Shown here: one piece after another, positions 24,505-32,915 of the stretch
How positions within the stretch are numbered: position 1 is the first letter of the stretch
How the letters are laid out: every line of letters begins with the position of its first letter
DNA from: an uncultured Oscillospiraceae bacterium
GTDB lineage: Bacteria; Bacillota_A; Clostridia; Oscillospirales; Oscillospiraceae
Length of the DNA: 64,000 nt
Assembly (NCBI GenBank): GCA_910579155.1
Contig: CAJTTS010000010.1
Coordinates: 8,543 to 72,542 of the forward strand
Direction of reading: 5' to 3'
The notes under the pieces: model-generated
What the model saw: only the letters and a program-made list of their open reading frames with translations
What the model was told of the DNA's origin: nothing
Database searches by the model: none
Translations under genes and position numbers: made by a program

Positions 24505-25293
24505 CTATACCTCAAACCAGTCCGTCACCTCACCTCTAGGTGCGGCCACCAGCTCCACATCCGCGCCTTCCTTCAGGCCCAGCTCCGCCAACGCCTTCCG
24601 CGCGGCCTCCAACGCCAGCTTAGGCATATTATTCTCCTGGGACAGATGGGCCAGGATCACCCGTCGGGCCCCCTGATATCCGGCCCAGGCAGCCAGTTTT
24701 CCACCCATCTCGTTTGACAAATGCCCCTTGTCCCCCCGAATGCGGTTTTGCAGGTGAATGGGGTAAGGCCCCACCCGCAGCATCTCCGGGTCATAGTTAA
24801 ACTCCCCGACGAGGGTATGCGCCCCCCTGACTCCCTCCCGGGCCGGCTGGGTAATCACGCCGGTATCGGTACAAAGTACCAGTTTCCGCTCCCCATCGGT
24901 GACGGAAAATCCACAGGGGCAGGCACAGTCGTGGCTGGTGGCAAAGGTCCCGATTTCCAGCCCCTGGATTGCAAACCGCTGCCCCGGCTCGAACACCCGA
25001 AACCGCTCCTCCAGCCCGTCCCACTTCCGGCACAGCTCATAAGCGGTGCCTTCTGCGGTGAACAGGGGCGCATTCATCTGCTTGCACAGCACAGGCAGCG
25101 CCGCCACATGGTCAATATGCTCATGGGTGACGAGCACGCCGGAAACATGCCGCAGCTCCAGCCCCAGCCCCTTCAGCCCCTGCGAGATACGCCGGGTGGA
25201 GATACCCGCGTCGATCAGAATATGTACCCGTCCGTCGCTGACCACCGCGCAGTTCCCTGACGACCCGCTGGCCAGCGTGGCCACCCTCAGCAT
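24505..25293 (-). CDS. MBL-fold metallohydrolase, WalJ/YycJ type
   Basis: 262 residues. The metallo-beta-lactamase metal motif is THEHIDH (about 56-62), with SHDCACPCGF and CTDTGVI as later metal-ligand regions, and the N-terminus VATLASGSSGNCAV is typical of YycJ/WalJ. In Firmicutes this protein is tied to WalKR wall homeostasis and has nuclease-like features. The walRK genes themselves are not in the window. ATG after GAGAGGAGGG. rlmH is downstream. Confidence 0.87.
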   Translation of the reverse strand: MLRVATLASGSSGNCAVVSDGRVHILIDAGISTRRISQGLKGLGLELRHVSGVLVTHEHIDHVAALPVLCKQMNAPLFTAEGTAYELCRKWDGLEERFRVFEPGQRFAIQGLEIGTFATSHDCACPCGFSVTDGERKLVLCTDTGVITQPAREGVRGAHTLVGEFNYDPEMLRVGPYPIHLQNRIRGDKGHLSNEMGGKLAAWAGYQGARRVILAHLSQENNMPKLALEAARKALAELGLKEGADVELVAAPRGEVTDWFEV

Positions 25294-25422
25294 ATCGGAT
25301 TCCCTCCTCTCCCCATGCGGTCCGCCTCACCGAACCCGCAGGGACCTCTTTTGCACCCACAAACAAGCCGGAAAGGGCCGCACCCTTTCCGGCGAAAAAG
25401 CAGCTAAAACCTGGCAAACGTC

Positions 25423-26721
25423 TTAACCAACCGCAGAAACCTTTCCCTGATCGGGATCAGGCACCTCCACCGCACGGATATCCGCGCCGATGCCGGCCAG
25501 CTTGCCGATGATGTCCTCATAACCCCGTTCAATATGCTTTACATTGGAAATTTCGCTGGTCCCCTGGGCCGCCAATCCGGCAATAATCATTGCCGCGCCC
25601 GCCCTCAGGTCGCAAGCCTCCACCGGGGCCCCGGTCAGCTTCTCCACACCCTCAATGATGGCGATCTTTCCATCCACCTGAATTTTGGCCCCCAGCCGAC
25701 GGAACTCCTCCGTATAGCGGTACCGGTTGTCCCAAACGCCCTCGGTAATCACGCTGGTCCCCTTGGCCAGGCACAGCACCGCCGCAATCTGCGGATGCAT
25801 GTCGGTGGGGAATCCGGGGTAAAACATAGTTTTGACGTTGGTTCTCTGGAGCGGCCCGTGGCGCCGGACGATAAGGCTGTCGCCCTCCTCCTCCACCTCG
25901 GCGCCCATCTCCACCAGCTTGGCGGTAATGCACTCCAAATGCTTTGGAATAATGTTGCAGATTCGGACCTCGCCCCCGGCGGCGGCCACAGCGGCCATAT
26001 AGGTCCCCGCCTCGATCTGGTCGGGGATGATGGAATACTCCCCGCCCCGCAGCTTGTCCACACCGCGGATTTTGATGACGTCGGTGCCCGCGCCGGTGAT
26101 CTCCGCCCCCATGGAGTTGAGAAAGTTGGCCAAGTCCACAATGTGAGGCTCTTTCGCCGTATTTTCAATGATGGTGGTGCCCTCCGCCAGCACTGCGGCC
26201 AGCATCAGATTCATGGTGGCCCCCACGCTGGCCACGTCCAGGTAGATCTGGCTGCCTTTCATGCGCCCGCCCTCGGCGGTAGCGCACATATAACCCTTTT
26301 CCACCTTCACGTCGGCCCCCAAAGCGGCCAGGCCCTTCAAGTGCTGATCGATGGGGCGGCTTCCGAAGTCGCACCCGCCGGGCAGGGGCACCTCCGCCCA
26401 GCCAAACCGGCCCAGCATGGCTCCCAGCAAGTAGTAGGAAGCCCGCAGTTTTCGTCCCGCGTCATAGGGCACGGTCTCGCACCGGGCTTCGGTGCAATTC
26501 ACCTCCACGGTAGTCCGGTTAATCATGCGCACGCTGGCACCCAAGTCCTGAAGAATATTCAACAGCATATCCACATCGCTGATGGCGGGAATATTTTCAA
26601 TGCGGCAGGTTCCCTCCACCAGCAAAGCGGCGGGGATAATACCAACAGCGGCGTTTTTTGCTCCGCTGATCTCTACTTTACCATACAGCGGACGCCCGCC
26701 GTGAACCACATATTTTTTCAA
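25423..26721 (-). CDS. murA: UDP-N-acetylglucosamine 1-carboxyvinyltransferase
   Basis: 432 residues from a TTG start that follows AGAGG. A longer ORF (to 26787) adds 22 unconserved residues without a ribosome site. The KNAA motif is at 22-25 and the catalytic cysteine is C117 in PGGCDFGSRPIDQH, so the enzyme should be fosfomycin-sensitive. It transfers enolpyruvate to UDP-GlcNAc, the first committed step of peptidoglycan synthesis. Firmicutes often have two MurA paralogues, and which one this is cannot be told. It has its own promoter and a repeat in the leader. Confidence 0.93.
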   Translation of the reverse strand: MKKYVVHGGRPLYGKVEISGAKNAAVGIIPAALLVEGTCRIENIPAISDVDMLLNILQDLGASVRMINRTTVEVNCTEARCETVPYDAGRKLRASYYLLGAMLGRFGWAEVPLPGGCDFGSRPIDQHLKGLAALGADVKVEKGYMCATAEGGRMKGSQIYLDVASVGATMNLMLAAVLAEGTTIIENTAKEPHIVDLANFLNSMGAEITGAGTDVIKIRGVDKLRGGEYSIIPDQIEAGTYMAAVAAAGGEVRICNIIPKHLECITAKLVEMGAEVEEEGDSLIVRRHGPLQRTNVKTMFYPGFPTDMHPQIAAVLCLAKGTSVITEGVWDNRYRYTEEFRRLGAKIQVDGKIAIIEGVEKLTGAPVEACDLRAGAAMIIAGLAAQGTSEISNVKHIERGYEDIIGKLAGIGADIRAVEVPDPDQGKVSAVG

Positions 26722-26838
26722 ATCAGCACCTCTGACTCCCGGCAATACCGGTTTAATCGTAAAAAGGGGAAACGTCCCACTTATCATATCTGTTCAAAGG
26801 AGACAGCTCAACCAGATGGCCCCGGGAGCTTATACCCC

Positions 26839-26879
26839 ATTGTCACGCTCCGCCTGTTCATGGCGGCTTCGCGCTTCTT
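26839..26879 (-). repeat. Dispersed repeat, copy 8 (short form in the murA leader)
   Basis: Minus strand GAAGAAGCGCGAAGCCGCCA at the start and GGAGCGTGACAAT at the end. It lies 3-44 nt downstream of the murA -10 box, so it would be the first transcribed part of the murA mRNA. Unlike the other copies it is not behind a stop codon. Confidence 0.65.
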
Positions 26880-26882
26880 CAT

Positions 26883-26911
26883 ATTATAGCACCACAGGTA
26901 AGTAAAGGCAA
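26883..26911 (-). promoter_or_regulatory. Sigma-A promoter of murA
   Basis: Minus strand TTGCCT (26906-26911), 17-bp spacer, TATAAT (26883-26888). It is divergent from the htpG promoter. Confidence 0.7.
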
Positions 26912-27022
26912 CCAAAACTTTCATCTTTCCCACCCGCTCCCGTGTTTTCTCCCAACCGACCATATTTTGCCCCGCACAAGGCCATATATTCCGGAAAAAT
27001 TGTGAATTTTCTGCGATACCCC

Positions 27023-27082
27023 TTGCAAAATCCTGCGGGCCGTATTATAGTATCGTTAGCACTCAAAGCCGCAGAGTGCTAA
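27023..27082 (+). promoter_or_regulatory. htpG promoter with CIRCE operator (HrcA site)
   Basis: TTGCAA (27023-27028), 17-bp spacer, TATAGT (27046-27051), then a perfect CIRCE: TTAGCACTC (27056-27064), 9-bp centre, GAGTGCTAA (27074-27082). CIRCE is the HrcA repressor site normally found at groESL and dnaK operons. Here it begins five bases after the -10 box, so HrcA would block transcription start. Confidence 0.92.
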
Positions 27083-27126
27083 AAAAGTTTTCAAAAATTT
27101 ATATATATAATGAGGTGTACTGAAAA

Positions 27127-29046
27127 ATGGCAAAAAAGCAGTTCAAAGCGGAATCCAAGCGTCTGATGGACCTGATGATTAACTCCATCTACACTCACAA
27201 GGAGATTTTCCTCCGGGAGATCATCTCCAACGCCAGCGATGCCATCGACAAGCTGGCCTATCTCTCCCTCACCGACGACACGGTGAAGGCCAAGCGCGGC
27301 GATCTGCGCATCACCGTCACCCCGGACAAGGGGGAGCGCACCCTGACGGTCTCCGACAACGGCGTGGGCATGAGCGAGGACGAGCTGGAGAAGAACCTGG
27401 GCACCATCGCCCGCAGCGGCTCCCTCCAGTTCAAGGCGGACATCGGCCAGGACGAGAAGAGCGCCGCCGATATCATCGGCCAGTTCGGCGTGGGCTTCTA
27501 CTCCGCTTTTATGGTGGCCGACGAGGTGACGGTGGTCACCCGCCGCCACGGGGAGGACGCCGCCCACTGCTGGAAATCCTCCGGCGCGGACGGCTACACC
27601 ATCACCGAGTGCGAGAAGGACGCCCCCGGCACCGACGTCATCATGCACCTCAAGCCGGACGCCGAGGATGAGAACTACAGCGAATACCTGGAAACCAGCC
27701 GCCTCCAAAGCCTGATTAAAAAATACTCCGACTATATCCGCCACCCCATCCGCATGGAGGTGGAGGACTATCGTCAGAAGGAGAAGCCGGAGGACGCCGG
27801 CGACGACTACAAGCCCGAGTGGGAAACGGTGGTGGAAGAAAAAACCGTCAACTCCATGGTCCCCCTGTGGCAGCGCCCCCGCTCCAAGGTGAAGCAGGAG
27901 GAGTACGACAGCTTCTACCGCGAGAAGTTCGGCGACTGGCAGCCTCCCCTGGCCACCGTCACCACCTCCTCCGAGGGCACCGTCACCTTTAAGGCTCTGT
28001 TGTTCGTCCCCTCCGCCACCCCCTACGACTTCTACACCCGGGAGTACGAAAAGGGCCTCCAGCTCTACTCTTCCGGGGTGCTCATCATGGACAAGTGCGC
28101 CGACCTGCTTCCCGACTGCTTCCGTTTTGTCAAGGGCGTGGTGGACTCCCCCGATTTCTCGCTGAACATCTCCCGCGAAATGCTCCAGCATGACCGCCAG
28201 CTCAAGATCATCGCCGCCGCCCTGGAGAAGAAGATCAAGAACGAGCTGGTCAAGCTGATGAAGGACGACCGGGAGAAGTACGAGAAGTTTTGGGCCGCCT
28301 TCGGCCGCCAGCTCAAGTACAGCGTGGTGGACGGTTACGGTGCGAAGAAGGAGCTTCTCCAGGACCTGCTCTTGTTCACCACCAGCAGGGAGTCCAAGCC
28401 GGCCAGCCTCGCCGAGTACGCGGATCGCATGGGCGAGGGCCAGGAGTTCATCTACTACGTCTGCGCCGACACCAAGGAGCAGGCCGCCCGCCTGCCCCAG
28501 GTGGAGCGGATCGCCGACAAGGGCTGGGAGATTCTCTACCTGACGGAAGAGGTGGACGAGTTCGTCATGCAGGCTCTGGCCGAGGTGTCCGGCAAAAAAC
28601 TGAAATCCGTCTCCGACCCGGACGCCCTGCCCGAGACCGACGAGGAAAAGGCGAAGCAGGAGAAGCAGGCGGAGGAGAGCAAGTCCGTCCTCGACTTTGT
28701 GAAGGAGACCCTGGGCGACCGCATTAAGGAGGCCCGCATCTCCAAGATTTTGAAAACCGCCCCTGTATGCATGACGGCGGACGGCCCCATGTCCCTGGAG
28801 ATGGAAAAATATTTTGCCAAAATGGAGGGTTCTTCCCCCATGGGCGCCATGAAGGCGGAGCGCGTCCTGGAGCTGAACCCCGCCTCCGCCCCCTTCGCCG
28901 CCCTGAAATCCGCCCTGGATTCCGGCGACAAGGACCGCGCCGCCAAGTACGCGGAGGTACTCTACCACCAGGCGCTGCTCATCGCCGGCCTGCCCATCGA
29001 CGACCCCGCCGCCTATACGGAGCTGGTCTGCTCCCTGATGAATTGA
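27127..29046 (+). CDS. htpG: Molecular chaperone HtpG (Hsp90)
   Basis: 639 residues, full length. The N-terminal GHKL ATPase domain has NASDAIDKL, DNGVGM and GQFGVGFYSAFMVAD. The middle domain and C-terminal dimerisation domain follow without gap. A charged run around 490-530 (DALPETDEEKAKQEKQ) lies in the C-terminal part. It helps refold and activate client proteins in the cytoplasm after heat or oxidative stress. Monocistronic, ATG after GAGGTG, terminator at 29080. The CIRCE in front places it in the HrcA regulon. Confidence 0.96.
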   Translation: MAKKQFKAESKRLMDLMINSIYTHKEIFLREIISNASDAIDKLAYLSLTDDTVKAKRGDLRITVTPDKGERTLTVSDNGVGMSEDELEKNLGTIARSGSLQFKADIGQDEKSAADIIGQFGVGFYSAFMVADEVTVVTRRHGEDAAHCWKSSGADGYTITECEKDAPGTDVIMHLKPDAEDENYSEYLETSRLQSLIKKYSDYIRHPIRMEVEDYRQKEKPEDAGDDYKPEWETVVEEKTVNSMVPLWQRPRSKVKQEEYDSFYREKFGDWQPPLATVTTSSEGTVTFKALLFVPSATPYDFYTREYEKGLQLYSSGVLIMDKCADLLPDCFRFVKGVVDSPDFSLNISREMLQHDRQLKIIAAALEKKIKNELVKLMKDDREKYEKFWAAFGRQLKYSVVDGYGAKKELLQDLLLFTTSRESKPASLAEYADRMGEGQEFIYYVCADTKEQAARLPQVERIADKGWEILYLTEEVDEFVMQALAEVSGKKLKSVSDPDALPETDEEKAKQEKQAEESKSVLDFVKETLGDRIKEARISKILKTAPVCMTADGPMSLEMEKYFAKMEGSSPMGAMKAERVLELNPASAPFAALKSALDSGDKDRAAKYAEVLYHQALLIAGLPIDDPAAYTELVCSLMN

Positions 29047-29079
29047 CAAACCCGGCGTTCCGCAGTCACCCATCATATG

Positions 29080-29111
29080 ACAATCCCCCTCCCGGATGGG
29101 AGGGGGATTGT
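29080..29111. terminator. Bidirectional terminator between htpG and the rhomboid gene
   Basis: Perfect 14-bp stem (ACAATCCCCCTCCC and GGGAGGGGGATTGT) between convergent genes. Confidence 0.85.
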
Positions 29112-29131
29112 ATATTTATACCATATCTCGT

Positions 29132-29719
29132 CTATCGTCTGCCGGACAGGGCAAAGCCCAGCACCGTGCCACACAGTCCGCCGATGATGTGGGTGAGCTG
29201 GGAGATGTTGTCCCGCACGAAGATGGCGTCCCACAGCTCGCCGCCCAGGTAGAAAATGGCCACCAGGATCAGGGTGGTGGGGATGGTGCCGTTGCGCACC
29301 CCGCCGAAGGAGGACAGCAGGATCATCATGAACACGATGCCCGACGCGCCCAACAGGGCGGTCCCGGGAAAGAAAACAAACTGTACCAGTCCGGACACCA
29401 CTGCCGTGAACAGGATTGCCCACATCACGTTCCAGCTCCCAAAGCGGTCCTCCAGATTGGGGCCCAGCACGAGCACCAAAACAATGTTGCCGATATAGTG
29501 AGAATAGCCGCTGTGCCCCAGCACATGGCCAAAGAACCGGAACCACGCCAGCGGCTCCCCCAGGGAACACTGGTAGACAGAAAACAGATTGGCGTTGGCC
29601 CAGCCGTTGGTAAAATGGTTGGCCACCAGCGCCAGCAGAGACAGCAGGGCAAAGGTCAGCGCCACAGGGGCGTTATAGGAGATTTTCAACGTGGGCCGGT
29701 CCATATCGTGTCGGGCCAT
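29132..29719 (-). CDS. Rhomboid-family intramembrane serine protease
   Basis: 195 residues with six hydrophobic helices. The catalytic pair is visible: S126 in GASGIVFMM and H177 in LTHIIGG. The conserved H-x-x-x-N region is GYSHYIGN (71-78). Rhomboids cut single-pass membrane proteins inside the bilayer, and the substrate is unknown. A hairpin terminator from the upstream operon lies just before it. Compact size and lack of extra domains fit the basic bacterial form. Confidence 0.88.
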   Translation of the reverse strand: MARHDMDRPTLKISYNAPVALTFALLSLLALVANHFTNGWANANLFSVYQCSLGEPLAWFRFFGHVLGHSGYSHYIGNIVLVLVLGPNLEDRFGSWNVMWAILFTAVVSGLVQFVFFPGTALLGASGIVFMMILLSSFGGVRNGTIPTTLILVAIFYLGGELWDAIFVRDNISQLTHIIGGLCGTVLGFALSGRR

Positions 29720-29742
29720 ATTCGCTCACCTCGGATGAGAAA

Positions 29743-29781
29743 ATTGCCAGCCGGGGCGTCGGTCCGCGTCCGGCTGGCAAT
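29743..29781 (-). terminator. Terminator of the first sigma/anti-sigma operon
   Basis: Perfect 12-bp stem (ATTGCCAGCCGG and CCGGCTGGCAAT) followed on the minus strand by TTTT. Confidence 0.75.
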
Positions 29782-29855
29782 CATTATAACCGATTCTTTC
29801 AAAAAAGGAAAGGGAAATTTACTCGTCCGCCCCGATGAGAATGTCGTACCGTCCC

Positions 29856-30902
29856 CTAGCCGTTCTCCGTATAAGCGGGGACGGAGTTCTCTTTTGTCTC
29901 AGGGAACTCGTTCACCGTGGGCTGGGTGACACCGCCTGGGGCAACGCTTGGCTCCCCCGCCGGTTGGGCGCTCCCGGGGTTGGGTGTGGAGACAGCCTTG
30001 GAGTCAACGGAGGCGGGGTCTTTCATCGACGTTTCATCGTAATCGCTGGCAGAGATTTTGCCAGTGAATACCCGCACCCGAATGGCGTCGCCGTCCGGGT
30101 CCAAATGGGCCAGGGCGGCCAGCACATGGTCGGGGATGGTATCGCTGTCGCTGTAAAGGTCCACACCCAAACAGTTGGCCATCACGTCAACACCCAATCC
30201 GGCACACAGATCCGTGCTGTCCAGCGCCCGGACAGCAGGTTCCATCAGGCCGTTCAGGAACTCCATGGAATACTTCACCGTGGAGAATCGGAGCACAGCC
30301 CCTTCCCCGGCGGCCTCTTGAATCTCCGCCTCCAACTCCGGCGTGTGGAAGCCGTCCACGATGGCCACGGCCAGAAGCCGCTCACCCGCGATCCATGCCC
30401 CGCCGTACCACTCAGGGTTTTCGTCCAAACGGTAGGTTTTCATCAGCGCGTCATACCACAGCGCCGCCTCTTGCACCGGGGTGTCCAGGCCGGGCTTGCT
30501 GTAGTGGGCGCCGTCAATTCCGGATTCGCCTGCGTCGCCCCCTATATAGGCTCCGCCAGGGAGGGTGTTGGGGTTGGGGTCATAGACAGAGCCGGAGCCT
30601 GAGGTGGACGCGGGGGCCGGGTCCGGCGCGCCCTGGCCCGGCGTGCCAGTGCTGCTCCCTGCGGGGGCCTTGGTATCGTCCAGGGTGGCCAAAGCCCCGC
30701 CCCCCTCCATCACGGCATAATCATGGAGCGGAGGATTCGCAGCCTGGTACACAGGATAGGCCCCCAGCACCAGCGCGGCGCAGGCGGCGCAGGCCGCAAG
30801 GGTTTTCCAGCGGAACCGGGGTCGGACCACATTGCTGTCCGCCCCTTGGACATACTCCCCACTCACGTCACCGATCATATCCAAAAGCTCATGGTTTTTC
30901 AT
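29856..30902 (-). CDS. Membrane-anchored anti-sigma-like protein
   Basis: 348 residues. A short cytoplasmic N-terminus (about 1-30, LLDMIGDVSGEYV) precedes one membrane helix (33-52). A low-complexity Pro/Gly/Ser/Thr linker (about 75-135) leads to an extracytoplasmic domain of no family I recognise (about 135-300) and a second disordered tail rich in Pro and Thr. It overlaps the sigma gene by ATGA, the usual sign of an anti-sigma factor. The N-terminus lacks an obvious zinc-binding anti-sigma motif, so the role is inferred from context. Confidence 0.65.
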   Translation of the reverse strand: MKNHELLDMIGDVSGEYVQGADSNVVRPRFRWKTLAACAACAALVLGAYPVYQAANPPLHDYAVMEGGGALATLDDTKAPAGSSTGTPGQGAPDPAPASTSGSGSVYDPNPNTLPGGAYIGGDAGESGIDGAHYSKPGLDTPVQEAALWYDALMKTYRLDENPEWYGGAWIAGERLLAVAIVDGFHTPELEAEIQEAAGEGAVLRFSTVKYSMEFLNGLMEPAVRALDSTDLCAGLGVDVMANCLGVDLYSDSDTIPDHVLAALAHLDPDGDAIRVRVFTGKISASDYDETSMKDPASVDSKAVSTPNPGSAQPAGEPSVAPGGVTQPTVNEFPETKENSVPAYTENG

Positions 30903-31459
30903 ACTTCAAATCCCTCCTGTTGAAGATGGACGCGCAGCTTGACCCGCAGGCGGTGGAGCGTGGTGGTCACCTGGGTCTTGCTCATGGAATAGCGCTTTGC
31001 CAGCGCCTCTACGCTGTCTAAGTACCAGTACCGCCGGAGGAACAGATTCCGGTTCCGCTCCGGCAGGCCCGCCAGGAAATCATCCAGAGCCGCCCGAAAA
31101 GCCTTCCGATCCAGCGCCCCTTCCGGCGTGTCGCCGCCGGACACCACCTCGCTCAGCTCGTCCAGCGCCAATTGGAGCTGACCGCCGCCCCGCTTCCGGG
31201 CCGTCTCCGAGCGCAGGGCGCTCAACGCCAGATTGCGCACGATGCGCCCCGCAAAGTTTTTCAGCGACCTGGGCCGCTGGGGTGGAATGGACTGCCAGCA
31301 TTTCAGCCAGGTGTCGTTGACGCACTCCTCCGCCGCGCCCTGGTCGTCCAAAATGTTTTTCGCAATAGCGGTGCAGTACGCGCCGTACACCCGGCTGGCG
31401 GACTCGATGGCGCACTCGTCCCGGGCAAAGAACAGCTCAATGATCTCGTTGTCGTCCAT
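30899..31459 (-). CDS. Sigma-70-family (ECF-like) sigma factor
   Basis: 186 residues from the ATG after GAGGAG. Region 2: FFARDECAIE to NDTWLKCWQSIPP (about 9-65). Region 4 helix-turn-helix: LPERNRNLFLRRYWYLDSVEALAKRYSMSKTQVTTTLHRLR. It would direct RNA polymerase to an envelope- or stress-response set. It is coupled to the membrane protein downstream. A close paralogue with the same layout is at 37243-37791. No self-promoter motif could be identified. Confidence 0.85.
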   Translation of the reverse strand: MDDNEIIELFFARDECAIESASRVYGAYCTAIAKNILDDQGAAEECVNDTWLKCWQSIPPQRPRSLKNFAGRIVRNLALSALRSETARKRGGGQLQLALDELSEVVSGGDTPEGALDRKAFRAALDDFLAGLPERNRNLFLRRYWYLDSVEALAKRYSMSKTQVTTTLHRLRVKLRVHLQQEGFEV

Positions 31460-31533
31460 GGTTATCACTCCTCGAAAGGCCCTTTCACCCATAAAGACGC
31501 AGTTTTGCGCCGGAGGTCACAGGAGAAACAGAA

Positions 31534-31560
31534 AAAGTCCGGGGAAATTCCCCGGACTTT
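31534..31560. terminator. Terminator behind the DUF6440-like gene
   Basis: Perfect 11-bp stem (AAAGTCCGGGG and CCCCGGACTTT) with a 5-nt loop, T runs on both sides, directly after the stop codon of the small leftward gene. Confidence 0.8.
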
Positions 31561-31743
31561 TTATACGTCCCATTTCAGGGGCCCGCCCTCCCTGTCAACC
31601 AAGGGGCACAGCCCCCCGGCATAGCCGGAGTGGACAAACAGGTATTGCACTCCGGTGGAGGTGTCCAACAGCACCTGCCGGACGCCGCTGGTCAGGGCGT
31701 TTCCTTCCTCATGGATGACTTGAAAGCGATCGTTTTTCGCCAT
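31561..31743 (-). CDS. Small DUF6440-like protein
   Basis: 60 residues: beta-strands with GVRQVLLDTSTGVQYLFVHSGYAGGLCPL, a pattern I associate with the DUF6440 family of small Firmicutes and phage proteins of unknown role. ATG eight bases after AAGGAA, own promoter, own terminator, so it is expressed alone. Confidence 0.7.
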   Translation of the reverse strand: MAKNDRFQVIHEEGNALTSGVRQVLLDTSTGVQYLFVHSGYAGGLCPLVDREGGPLKWDV

Positions 31744-31784
31744 GTTCACCATTCCTTTCTCATGTAGCGGCTGATATCATGCGC

Positions 31785-31813
31785 AGTATACAACATGCAG
31801 TATTATACGTCAA
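31785..31813 (-). promoter_or_regulatory. Promoter of the DUF6440-like gene
   Basis: Minus strand TTGACG (31808-31813), 17-bp spacer, TATACT (31785-31790). Confidence 0.65.
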
Positions 31814-31833
31814 TGCAACTCCGGGTATCTTCA

Positions 31834-32010
31834 TCAATTTTTAACCTTTCGCCGGACAGCGGCAAACACCAGCAGCGCCATGGCAATCATCATGACGATG
31901 CCGTTTGCCCGCACGGCCCAGTCGGGCAGTGGGAAGAAAATCCGACCCGACGTCCATAGAAGCACCGACAAGCCCAGCACAATAAGGCTGGCAAGCTGTA
32001 ATTTTTTCAT
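31834..32010 (-). CDS. Two-helix small membrane protein
   Basis: 58 residues, easily missed. The start overlaps the pseudouridine synthase stop by ATGA. Two hydrophobic segments (about 5-20 and 36-51) are separated by a turn with WTSGRIFFPLPDW, and a basic end follows (AAVRRKVKN). It is the last gene of a six-gene operon with another 42-residue membrane peptide at its head. No family recognised. Confidence 0.7.
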   Translation of the reverse strand: MKKLQLASLIVLGLSVLLWTSGRIFFPLPDWAVRANGIVMMIAMALLVFAAVRRKVKN

Positions 32011-32915
32011 GAACTATTCTCCTCCGGAATCAGCGCCGCCAGATCGGCGGGCAAGGGCGCGGAAAAGGCCAGCCGCTCTCCGGTGATGGGATGGGTCAGC
32101 TCCAGCCGCGCCGAGTGAAGGGCGGGACGGGCAATCAGCGTCCCGTTTTCCGTCCCATACAGAAAATCTCCCGTCAGCGGACAGCCAATGCAGGCCATGT
32201 GAACACGGATTTGGTGGGTCCGCCCCGTCTCCAGCTCTAACTCTACCAGAGCGCGGGGTCCACAGGTCCGCACCACCTGATAATGGGTCCGGGCGGGTTT
32301 GCCGTCGGGACGGACTTCACGGGCCACCAGGGAGCCGTCCACAGAACCGATGGGGGCGTCCACTGTCCCGCTCGGTTCGGGCGGGACGCCGTCGCACACC
32401 GCCAGATACACCCGGCGAAATTCGCTGGTGTGGAGCTGGTTTTTCAGCTTCTCTTGGGAGTGGGCGTGCTTGGCAATAACCAACAGGCCTGAGGTGCCCT
32501 TGTCCAGCCGGTGGACGGGGTGAAAGTCCGACTCCTCCCCGGTCTGCCCGTAGTGCCACATCAAATAATTGCCCAGGGTATCGTCAAAGTGGCCGTGTCC
32601 GGGGTGGACCAGCACGCCGGGGGCCTTGTTGAGCACAATCAGGTCGGCGTCCTCATATGCGATATCCAGCGGCCCCTCCGCCGGGACCACACCGGACGAA
32701 AGCACCGGGTCCGTGAGCCGGACGGCCAGCGTCTGCCCCTCCCGGACCCGCGCCCGGACATTCACCCGCGCGCCGTCCAGGGTGATGCCGTCCTCCAGCC
32801 ACTTCACCCGGCGCAGGACGGTGCCAGACAGCCCCATGGTGCGGCGCAGAAGGGTGTTCACCTCCTGCCCCGCCAACTCGGGAGTGATGTTCAGCGTCAG
32901 ATACCGGGCGCTCAC
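32007..32915 (-). CDS. RluA-family 23S rRNA pseudouridine synthase
   Basis: 302 residues from a GTG overlapping the upstream stop (GTGA). An S4-like N-terminal domain (about 1-75) is followed by the catalytic domain with HRLDKGTSG, where Asp is the nucleophile, and by ELETGRTHQIRVHMA. RluD/YlyB-type enzymes of this group modify 23S rRNA. Being placed behind membrane and HTH genes is unusual and may only reflect shared transcription. Confidence 0.88.
   Translation of the reverse strand: MSARYLTLNITPELAGQEVNTLLRRTMGLSGTVLRRVKWLEDGITLDGARVNVRARVREGQTLAVRLTDPVLSSGVVPAEGPLDIAYEDADLIVLNKAPGVLVHPGHGHFDDTLGNYLMWHYGQTGEESDFHPVHRLDKGTSGLLVIAKHAHSQEKLKNQLHTSEFRRVYLAVCDGVPPEPSGTVDAPIGSVDGSLVAREVRPDGKPARTHYQVVRTCGPRALVELELETGRTHQIRVHMACIGCPLTGDFLYGTENGTLIARPALHSARLELTHPITGERLAFSAPLPADLAALIPEENSS

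Noticed and set aside
27091..29076. A 661-codon open frame on the minus strand opposite htpG
   Set aside because: It mirrors htpG exactly, has His/Gly/Val-rich antisense composition and no ribosome site. Long antisense frames are common in GC-rich genes.
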